Of a DNA stretch of 36,174 nucleotides, positions 1-6,678 are shown in pieces; within the stretch, counting starts at the first letter, position 1; every line of letters begins with the position of its first letter. Position numbers and translations under genes: made by a program. The stretch comes from Trichomonas tenax (taxonomy: Eukaryota; Parabasalia; Trichomonadida; Trichomonadidae). Location of the stretch: contig JALKBU010000506.1 of assembly GCA_023091735.1 (NCBI GenBank), forward strand, positions 1 to 36,174. Reading direction: 5' to 3'. Under the pieces are notes generated by a model. That model was not told where the DNA came from and made no database searches. It saw nothing but the letters and a program-made list of their open reading frames with translations.

Positions 1-522
1 AATATAGACTTTGTTAGCTAATTCTTTAATATATCATGCACAACAGGATTTTGTACATTGAGGTTCAATAACTTAGCAAAAAGTTAATCCAATGAGTTAA
101 AAAACGAGTTTCGCCGACTTTGCGTATCAATTTTAGACAGAGTTTGTATTCCATTGTTGCTGCAGATCTGATTAAGTAATCATTATACGTGTAACGTGTT
201 TCACAGATACTTGGAACTATAAATTTAATTTAGGTTTAAGACTGATATCTTGAAATAAGAGTTTTATTCTTTTCCCCATATTCAAAAGATTGAACACTTA
301 TTTTGTATTTTCACTACCCTTAAGATCTTTAATAGCAAGAGCGAATGTGTGGCATCCACAAGGAACGTGTACAATGCTAACCTCCTCTCCCGAACTTTTG
401 AAATTTTATGAACATCGATGGATCTTCTTTTCTTAATAAAGATCTGGATCAAAATCAGAAAATATAGAAACAATATATGCATCCCTTTGGAATTTCATAT
501 AAACATATTCATTAATTATGAT

Positions 523-556
523 TTACGTGTCAAAAATAAATTTATTTGACGTGTAA
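523..556 (+). promoter_or_regulatory. Opposed TTTTGNCNYRTAA-type motif pair
   Basis: TTACGTGTCAAA (523-534) and TTTGACGTGTAA (545-556) face each other across 10 bases. The second reads in the direction of the GTPase gene and ends 4 bases before an initiator-like TCACTTTT. The same motif recurs upstream of three other genes in the window, so it is probably a transcription-factor site. That function is inferred from position and repetition only. Confidence 0.5.
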
Positions 557-560
557 TGCG

Positions 561-568
561 TCACTTTT
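561..568 (+). promoter_or_regulatory. Initiator-like element (TCACTTTT) of the GTPase gene
   Basis: TCACTTTT fits the Trichomonas initiator consensus TCA+1-Py-(T/A). The implied 5' leader to the ATG at 603 is about 40 bases, long for trichomonads, so the real start site could be another one. Confidence 0.4.
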
Positions 569-602
569 CGAAAAATTCCGTTGTTAAATTTATATTAAAA
601 AA

Positions 603-1139
603 ATGGGTTGTTCATCTTCACAGCAGGAAACAACAAAAGATGCTTCAACCGTTTGTTTTCTCGGCCTCGATGGTGCCGGCAAATCACATATAGTCCACAA
701 AATATTAAATAACGATTCCGGAGAATATATTCCGATTTCTACACCAGCTACAGAGTATTATGAGATTCCTGAGTATAACCTCAGACTTTTCGATGTCGGT
801 GGACTTGGAAAATACAGAGAATTATGGATTCAAATCGTTAAACAAAGCGATGGAGTTGTATTTGTCATTGATAAAACAGATCACGTAAGAATGAGTCGCG
901 TAAGAGAAGAAATATCGGAAGTCCTGACAGAGTGCGCAAATCTTTCAATTCCAATTCTCATTTTAGCCAATAAATGCGATTTGGATAAAACATTGAACGA
1001 AAACGATATAAGTTCTATAACTCAAATCTCACAGTTCCATGTGGAGTATGCAATCAAGGATTGCTCTGCAGTCACTGGTGAAGGAATTACTTCTGGTAGA
1101 GATTGGATTTTGCAACACGTCAAAGCTAAGAACGAATAG
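603..1139 (+). CDS. Arf/Arl-family small GTPase, divergent
   Basis: This is a 178-residue protein of normal Arf/Arl length. Arf-type GTPases recruit coats and tethers to membranes when bound to GTP. The P-loop GLDGAGKS is at residues 21-28, the switch II DVGG at 64-67, NKCD (guanine specificity) at 123-126 and the G5-like CSAVTG at 154-159. The N-terminus MGCSSS predicts N-myristoylation of Gly2 plus palmitoylation of Cys3, giving stable membrane attachment; most Arfs lack the Cys. Two hallmark residues differ. The Gln after DVGG, which positions the attacking water, is Leu68, the same change as the GTP-locked laboratory mutant Arf1 Q71L. The switch I segment reads IPISTP where Arfs have IPTIGF. 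No Galpha-type helical insertion is present. Family is sure; the exact Arl subtype is not. Confidence 0.88.
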   Translation: MGCSSSQQETTKDASTVCFLGLDGAGKSHIVHKILNNDSGEYIPISTPATEYYEIPEYNLRLFDVGGLGKYRELWIQIVKQSDGVVFVIDKTDHVRMSRVREEISEVLTECANLSIPILILANKCDLDKTLNENDISSITQISQFHVEYAIKDCSAVTGEGITSGRDWILQHVKAKNE

Positions 1140-1390
1140 ATTGTTAGATTTCTAGTGCCTTTATTTTTTGGCAATTTTCTTATTTAAAAATATTGTTTCT
1201 CATATTTCTTCAAATCATTTTCAATAAGATCTTTAACACATAATTTAACAAGATATTTGATTTTGCAAATATAAAATTATAAGAAAATGATTATAATTTT
1301 GAAAAATATATATATTTTATAGAAAGGTTTCAAAATTGGAACACATCATTCAACAATTAATTACACTCATAAAATAGCATATATTATTGA

Positions 1391-1440
1391 ATGTTAATAT
1401 AGATTTAAACAGCTATCAAAATTTGATTCTATATTAACAT
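1391..1440. repeat. Inverted repeat, 13-bp perfect arms
   Basis: ATGTTAATATAGA at 1391-1403 is the exact reverse complement of TCTATATTAACAT at 1428-1440, with a 24-base loop. It lies between the GTPase and CCT genes. It could be a cruciform or RNA hairpin or a remnant of a small inverted-repeat element. Confidence 0.6.
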
Positions 1441-1492
1441 GAACTAATATTTAACTATATCAAATATTACATAAAACTCTTAGTTGTATTAT

Positions 1493-1547
1493 ATTATTGA
1501 ATCATTCAAAGCAAAATGTAAAATTTAATGATGAATAATTCAATAAT
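1493..1547. repeat. Inverted repeat, 15 of 16 bp arms
   Basis: ATTATTGAATCATTCA at 1493-1508 pairs with TGAATAATTCAATAAT at 1532-1547 with one mismatch and a 23-base loop. The TATTATTGAAT word is shared with the sequence just left of the previous repeat, so the two structures may derive from one repeated unit. Confidence 0.55.
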
Positions 1548-1747
1548 TAATGAAATAACCTATAGTTGAAAGATGTGGTATATATAATACAAAAATATAG
1601 ATGGAGTAAATAATATGAAATATGTAGTTTTCCTTGTAAACATATTACAATGAAAGGAAAATAGATAAAGAAATATTAACCTTATTAAATAATTTGGAGT
1701 AGACACTACGATAACGATTATTTTAAAATTTTGTTCTAAAATCTTCG

Positions 1748-3325
1748 ATGAGCGAAAACAGTCAATCAGTGATTTTTGAGAACAAACAGACGCAAAGCAT
1801 CAACTTCTCGACATCACACTTGATTGCTGAGCTATTCAAAGCGTCAATAGGACCATATGGAGCGACAAAACTCCTTGAAACAAATTCAGGTCCTCTTACT
1901 TTAACGAAAGACGGCGGTGTTTTACTTCAAAGACTTACATTCATCCATCCAACAGCTATTTTCATCGTTCGTGCGGCTCTAGCACAAGAAAAAATGTATC
2001 ATGATGGCGTCAACAAGTTAATTACGCTCATCGACGCAATTTTAAAGGAGTCTGAATACGCAATTTCCGATGGTGTCCATCCACGCAAGATTGTTAAAGG
2101 ATTACAAGAAGCACGCGATATTGCACTAAAATCTCTCGATGAAATCGCAATCAAGCTCAATCCAACACGCTCAATGCTTCGTGACATTGCAAGAACGGCT
2201 GCACTTACAAAACATCCACTCGATATTTCAGACACAATTGTCGATGCGATTCAGTACATCAAAGTCGATAACGAACCTGTTGATTTAGACAGAGTCGAAA
2301 TACTAAGAATCAAGAACATATCTCAAGGCATTCGCTTAGTTAAGGGTGTTGTTTTAGACCAAGGATTTAGAAATGATATGATGCCAAAACAGATGAACAA
2401 TGTTAGAATTTTGGCAATAAATATCAGCTTAGAGCTTGAGCCAAGTTCATACGCTACATACGCTCCTGTCGCTAATGCTGATCAGAAAGAAAGACTGATG
2501 ATTGCTGAGCGTCGTTTCGTTGATGATAAAGTCAAAGCAATCATTGCTCTCAAGGATATTTGTAATTGCGATTTCCTCGTTGTCAACGGCAAAGGTATCG
2601 ATACAGCTTCATTGGATATCTTCTCTCGTGCAGGAATTTCAGCTCTTAGACGCGTTTCTGCAAAGAACATCAACAGATTTATTCATGCATGCGGTTGCCA
2701 TATTGTTAACTGCGTCGATGACTTATCACCATCAGTTCTCGGATTTGCTGGAAAAGTCACAGAAGAATCCTACAAAGGCCAAAAGTATGTTTATGTTGAT
2801 GAAGTCAAAGATCCAAAGGCTGTTACAATTGTTATTGGTGGCGTTAATGATCAAGTCGCAGGACTCATCACAGATGGTGTCAAAGATTCACTCAGATCGC
2901 TCAAGCAAGCACTTGATGATGATAAAGTTCTTCCAGGTGCTGCATGCACAGAAGCCTGGCTCTCTAACAAAATCATGGAGGAGATGAAAGGCCAATCTGG
3001 TGAAGTCAGGATTGGCGCAGGAGTTTACGCGCGTGCCATTATGGAGCTCGTTAGAACTCTTGTAAAGAACAGTGGTCACGATCCAAGTGATATAATTCCG
3101 GATCTTCAAGGAGCAATTGAGGATGGCGACAAAATGGGAGTTGATGCTGAAACAGGTGAAATTGTTGATCCAAGTGATTTCGGTTATTATGACAGCTATT
3201 GCGCTATGCGCAACCTCCTCCAGAGTGCTCCTCTTGTTGCAAGCCAGTTATTACTTGTCGACCAGATTATAGAGAGCAAGACGAAGAGGGAGCAACCTAA
3301 GAAACAACAAATAGATAAAGATTAG
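1748..3325 (+). CDS. CCT6: T-complex chaperonin CCT, zeta subunit
   Basis: This 525-residue protein is one subunit of the cytosolic TRiC/CCT ring that folds tubulin and actin. It aligns end to end with group II chaperonins. Zeta-type signatures include LTKDG (52-56), ISDGVHPRKI in the N-terminal equatorial domain, the VLDQG apical entry, AERRFVDDKVK, GISALRR and VDDLSPSVLG, and a C-terminal LLVDQII. The nucleotide pocket is unusual. The catalytic loop GDGTT of other CCTs reads HDGVN (85-89), and the GAG(x)xE loop reads PGAACTE (396-402). The loop Asp86 is kept. The start ATG is the first in frame and gives the usual N-terminal length. Zeta belongs to the weak-ATPase half of the ring in other eukaryotes, and this copy goes further. 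Identity as zeta rather than another CCT is strong by pattern recognition, not by alignment score. Confidence 0.93.
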   Translation: MSENSQSVIFENKQTQSINFSTSHLIAELFKASIGPYGATKLLETNSGPLTLTKDGGVLLQRLTFIHPTAIFIVRAALAQEKMYHDGVNKLITLIDAILKESEYAISDGVHPRKIVKGLQEARDIALKSLDEIAIKLNPTRSMLRDIARTAALTKHPLDISDTIVDAIQYIKVDNEPVDLDRVEILRIKNISQGIRLVKGVVLDQGFRNDMMPKQMNNVRILAINISLELEPSSYATYAPVANADQKERLMIAERRFVDDKVKAIIALKDICNCDFLVVNGKGIDTASLDIFSRAGISALRRVSAKNINRFIHACGCHIVNCVDDLSPSVLGFAGKVTEESYKGQKYVYVDEVKDPKAVTIVIGGVNDQVAGLITDGVKDSLRSLKQALDDDKVLPGAACTEAWLSNKIMEEMKGQSGEVRIGAGVYARAIMELVRTLVKNSGHDPSDIIPDLQGAIEDGDKMGVDAETGEIVDPSDFGYYDSYCAMRNLLQSAPLVASQLLLVDQIIESKTKREQPKKQQIDKD

Positions 3326-3773
3326 AGATTATTTATATACATTTCAAGATAATATAAAAAAATGAGGATGGAAGAATGTGCTTCAATCATTATGAGCTAC
3401 AACATATTTTAGCAGTAAAGATAGTAGACTGCATTATTATATTATTATTTAAATTTAAATGCAAATTTCCAGAACACATTTTGAAATACATATATCATAA
3501 ATTTTAAATTGCATCTTATATTTCATGAATGTGTTTTACTGTAATAAGGTCCAATTTTAATTTATTATAAAATTGAAAATTGAATCATTAGATATGAATA
3601 TTTCTTGGATGTATTTTAAAGACTGCTAAGTTATAAATGCTTGAGTGAATTGGAATTCTCGAAATCAATGATATATAATTATTGATCTCGATATTAGGAA
3701 ATTTGCTTTTACTCTAATCTCTATTATGACATACAGTATCGATTTATGATTCTAATCAACAAAAATATATTTC
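3326..3773. other. Spacer between convergent genes
   Basis: This 448-base AT-rich stretch lies between the 3' ends of the CCT zeta and Tan1-like genes. I see no open frame, RNA gene or repeat. It should contain the two genes' 3' processing sites. Confidence 0.6.
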
Positions 3774-4526
3774 TTATTCATTCTTTGGTTGCTCTGGTTG
3801 TGCTGGTTCTGCAGGCTTAAGAAGAGAAGCGCAGAACTTTGCAATGTTGCAAGAACACCACTCAGACCACTTTGGAATTACAGAGAGATAAAGATTTCTT
3901 CCTAAAGATTGCCAAAGAACTGCCCATTCTGCTTTTCTGTATTGGGGTTTATGCGGCTGTCCAACAAGTTTTACGATTTTGTTGTTCAATTCATCATGTG
4001 TCTCTCCAGATTCTTCTCCACGATGTTTGCGATCAAGAAAAACTTCGTATGTTACTGGTTTCTCAGCAGAAAATGTTTTGTTGACAAGTTCCTGTAACAC
4101 TGGAAGAGATTCAGAGGAATCAGGAAATCCTGAATACATAATTGGATAAATTTTCGAAACTTTGTTTGTAAGTGATCCCTTTCGTTCTCTGACTTCATTG
4201 AAGTACCTTTCCAAGAGAACAAATGGGTCATCTTGGCTGTATGTGAATCGAATGAAAACATTGCCATTAACTTCGGAAACATATGGAAGCCACCTTTGTT
4301 TTTTCGTTGTTGGCTTCTTTAGTTCGGCCAATTCTTGCTCGAGTGTCTTTTCTTCTTCTTGCTTTTCCGGTTCTTCTTCTTTAAGAGGATCCGCCAAACG
4401 GTTCAAGACATCAGTGATTTGTCTCGTCGCCTGTTGATCCCTGTTGATGTCGCATGTGAAGAGCCATCCTTTGGACCCTTTAGGTGGAACAGCAAGATTT
4501 TTCCTGTTTCCTTTTTGCTTCCCCAT
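3774..4526 (-). CDS. TAN1: THUMP-domain tRNA acetylation adaptor (Tan1/THUMPD1-like)
   Basis: The 250-residue protein resembles yeast Tan1 and human THUMPD1, which present tRNA to the acetyltransferase Kre33/NAT10 for making N4-acetylcytidine at position 12 of tRNA-Ser and tRNA-Leu. The N-terminus has a basic stretch and then GWLFTCD (20-26), matching the GILITC start of the family's N-terminal domain. A charged Glu-rich linker (about 49-70) precedes the THUMP domain, with VFIRF (90-94) and the C-terminal NLYLSVIPKW followed by NIAKF. The family ends with a similar LSVVKDY...KYNL segment. The frame continues three codons upstream to a GTG; ATG at 4526 is chosen instead. It is divergent from the membrane protein gene at 5027, with a 500-base shared upstream region. 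No catalytic domain is present, as expected for an adaptor. Confidence 0.85.
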   Translation of the reverse strand: MGKQKGNRKNLAVPPKGSKGWLFTCDINRDQQATRQITDVLNRLADPLKEEEPEKQEEEKTLEQELAELKKPTTKKQRWLPYVSEVNGNVFIRFTYSQDDPFVLLERYFNEVRERKGSLTNKVSKIYPIMYSGFPDSSESLPVLQELVNKTFSAEKPVTYEVFLDRKHRGEESGETHDELNNKIVKLVGQPHKPQYRKAEWAVLWQSLGRNLYLSVIPKWSEWCSCNIAKFCASLLKPAEPAQPEQPKNE

Positions 4527-5026
4527 TAATGGCACTTTTTAACCCTAATTATAGACAAAAGCAACATTTTAAAAAATACAATTCTTCATTTCTTCATCAC
4601 AATCCTAACAAATATTTGACCTTCTCACATATGACAATGTGACACCCTTTATGCACCTCCTTATCCAGCACATATTTGATGATCATATAATGATGAGAAT
4701 TCAATTTAAACATTGGAATGAAGCTAACTATGGTAGTATGAAAGAAAGCAAAATAGTATATATCATATATTTGTATTTGAAGTATAAGCAAGTGTAGTAT
4801 ATGAAAATATTTTGATTATTGCTTTTCGTTTTGATTCAACTGAATTAGATCTTCTGTTTTCAAATTATCACATATCATTATGTTCTGAATCTTCTCCTAT
4901 TGATTTTACATTCATATTTAAATGAGTTATATTGTTTTTCAAACAAATCATTAAATACCCCCTTATGTATTTGTGAAGTCCCTTCTAAATTTTAATTTTT
5001 TGATGACATTTCCTTTTCAGGAGGAA
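4527..5026. other. Divergent intergenic region
   Basis: This holds the upstream regions of the Tan1-like gene (-) and the membrane protein gene (+). A CACTTTTT run at 4533-4540 (+ strand) lies directly before the Tan1-like start but in the opposite orientation. CCTTTTCAGG at 5012-5021 lies directly before the ATG at 5027 and contains CCTTTT, which resembles an alternative trichomonad start-site motif. I see no RNA gene. Confidence 0.5.
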
Positions 5027-6298
5027 ATGGACAGAAAAGTGAAATTCCAGTTTGCATCGAGCATAGAACGCAAGGATAGGAACTTTTACATTGTATGGTC
5101 CGTCATATCATTCATAACTATCATTATTTCAGTGTTATTCGCAATGATAACGAAGCAAAACGCAGATGAAGTCCACTACATCGACGGCGTTTCATCTCAA
5201 ACGCAGTACAACGACTACTATATGATTTTTCATTTAACTAAAGAAGCAGCGATCGCAAAAAGATTGGCTGTTTTCTTGAGTATAACGGATACAAACAAGT
5301 CAAATGACCACACGAACGATAAATACGCTTTGGAGTCAGTTATTGACATCAGCATTGGAAATTCAAAAACGAGAATTCACAGATCTTACTCTTCGATCCC
5401 TTATGGACGCACAGAATTAATGATAACAACAGGAACAAATATTTCACACGCAATTGGACAAGTTTTCTTGACAGGAGTCTTCGGAAATACAACAAAAGTC
5501 CAAATAATCGAAATTCACAACAGTTTACGATTCGAACGTTTATCATATATAGTTTCTAAAGCGTTCAGCTTCGAATGTTCCATTGTTTTGTTTTTATACG
5601 CGTTTTTATTGCTGAATAATTCAAATGCGATCGAAACAACGCAACTTCTTGCCTTGGCACTGATTTCATTGACGACTGTATCACTTCTGATCTTCAACAA
5701 TTATCATACAGCATTTATGCACATATTTGAATTATTTTTCAAAGGCATAACCCAGTCTTTAATGTACTTAACGTTATTTGCCATTTCAATGACATATTAT
5801 GTTACCACTTCTATGCTTCCATCTCTTATTATTGGTGTGATATTTATTATCTCTGATGGAATCTTCCTTCTCACATCAGATTCCATTGTTTTAGGAAGAT
5901 TTTTCGATAACAATGATGCAATTTGGATGTTTTTCTTTGCAACATCAATTGTTTTCAAAATCACAATGATGACGATGACTCTTCATCATCTTTTGTTTGC
6001 TTTCTACCAGAGCACGACATATCAACGCACAAATATATTTGTGACTATTGTTATCCTTTTGATTGTCGCATTGCCGAGAATGGTGATCATGGCATATATT
6101 GCGAATGAGAATTTATCCATTAGTTCAATTTCATTTCTTTCCGACTATATCATTCAAGCTGTTGGCGCCATATTGATTATTGGCATTGTTTGGCCAACAA
6201 TCGATTATAACGCAAGCAGCGGAGCAACTATTACTCGTCCAAAGAGTCACGAAGATCTTGTTGAGTTATTTGGTGACTCCCAAATCAATGATCTATAA
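5027..6298 (+). CDS. Eight-span membrane protein, Wntless/TMEM181-like architecture
   Basis: The 423-residue protein has one N-terminal membrane span (about 20-42), a soluble luminal or extracellular region of about 140 residues, and seven closely spaced hydrophobic spans to about residue 400, followed by a polar tail. This matches the GOST family (Wntless, TMEM181, GPR107/108), in which a Golgi-dynamics-like luminal domain sits on a seven-span GPCR-like core used in cargo carriage or sorting through the Golgi. The luminal part has possible N-glycosylation sites such as NKS, NIS and NTT. The frame opens upstream at a GTG (4973) and has an earlier ATG at 5003. I prefer 5027 because it follows the CCTTTT motif and removes an improbable leader. 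The stop codon is TAAA, matching the trichomonad polyadenylation signal that overlaps stops. Gene is certain; family is tentative. Confidence 0.7.
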   Translation: MDRKVKFQFASSIERKDRNFYIVWSVISFITIIISVLFAMITKQNADEVHYIDGVSSQTQYNDYYMIFHLTKEAAIAKRLAVFLSITDTNKSNDHTNDKYALESVIDISIGNSKTRIHRSYSSIPYGRTELMITTGTNISHAIGQVFLTGVFGNTTKVQIIEIHNSLRFERLSYIVSKAFSFECSIVLFLYAFLLLNNSNAIETTQLLALALISLTTVSLLIFNNYHTAFMHIFELFFKGITQSLMYLTLFAISMTYYVTTSMLPSLIIGVIFIISDGIFLLTSDSIVLGRFFDNNDAIWMFFFATSIVFKITMMTMTLHHLLFAFYQSTTYQRTNIFVTIVILLIVALPRMVIMAYIANENLSISSISFLSDYIIQAVGAILIIGIVWPTIDYNASSGATITRPKSHEDLVELFGDSQINDL

Positions 6299-6590
6299 AT
6301 TATGTTTGTATTTTTGTTATTTTAACCTATTTTTTCTAACCAATCTTTCAACATATCCTATGTTCTAATATATAAAAGATTTGTGAGAACATTGTGGTAA
6401 AACTTCTCGAGAAATCAAATTGGCGAAGAAACTATTCAACGGGACTCCTGACTTTTTGTATTTGATTTAGTATCATGTCGCCGTGTGTATTTTTAAATTT
6501 CTACGTGAGAATGCATTTACTCATAACTTCCCTTTGATCGTCATAAGTTGCAAATTAAATCGAGAAATGAAGGCAATAATTTGTCATGTA

Positions 6591-6646
6591 AAACGTTGGA
6601 AAATGTCGCTTGTTTAAGGTTATTGAAGTTGCATTTTGACTCGTAA
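6591..6646 (+). promoter_or_regulatory. Two TTTTGNCNYRTAA motif copies
   Basis: TTGTCATGTAAAA (6591-6603) and TTTTGACTCGTAA (6634-6646) both read toward the downstream gene. The nearer copy ends 32 bases before the ATG and 19 bases before the initiator. Confidence 0.5.
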
Positions 6647-6665
6647 AGTGTCAAATTTCGATGTG

Positions 6666-6673
6666 TCACTTTT
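6666..6673 (+). promoter_or_regulatory. Initiator (TCACTTTT) of the HPS3-like gene
   Basis: TCACTTTT matches the Trichomonas initiator. The expected +1 A at 6668 leaves an 11-base leader to the ATG at 6679, the typical short trichomonad 5' leader. It also supports that ATG as the true start. Confidence 0.65.
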
Positions 6674-6678
6674 AAGGA

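Larger units (their letters stand above)
1..602. other. Upstream AT-rich region with the GTPase promoter
   Basis: I see no convincing gene here. A 66-codon open frame on the minus strand (282-482) has no recognisable domain and looks random. The last 80 bases hold promoter-like signals for the GTPase gene: two opposed copies of a TTACGTGTCAAA-type motif (523-534 and 545-556) and an initiator-like TCACTTTT at 561-568. Confidence 0.6.
1140..1747. other. AT-rich spacer with two inverted repeats
   Basis: No gene is visible. The spacer separates two genes read in the same direction. It contains two neighbouring stem-forming inverted repeats, listed separately, and related TTATTGAAT / ATTCAATAA words repeated along it. 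No clear initiator precedes the CCT gene at 1748. Confidence 0.6.
6299..6678. other. Upstream region of the HPS3-like gene
   Basis: The 380 bases hold no gene. Near the 3' end are two copies of the TTTTGNCNYRTAA motif (6591-6603, 6634-6646) and an initiator at 6666-6673. Confidence 0.6.

Noticed and set aside
2502..2987. 161-codon plus-strand frame inside the CCT zeta gene
   Set aside because: It lies fully within a strongly conserved gene in another frame and has no domain.
3839..4529. Plus-strand frames opposite the Tan1-like gene, Phe/Cys/Ser-rich
   Set aside because: Composition is that of a reversed Glu/Lys-rich coding strand; the minus-strand protein has a clear THUMP pattern.
4973..5026. 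N-terminal extension of the membrane protein from a GTG, and a possible splice acceptor (TTTTCAG at 5014-5020)
   Set aside because: Eukaryotic genes rarely start at GTG, and the sequence lacks the extended trichomonad 3' splice consensus (ACTAACACACAG). A start at the ATG at 5027 explains the gene.
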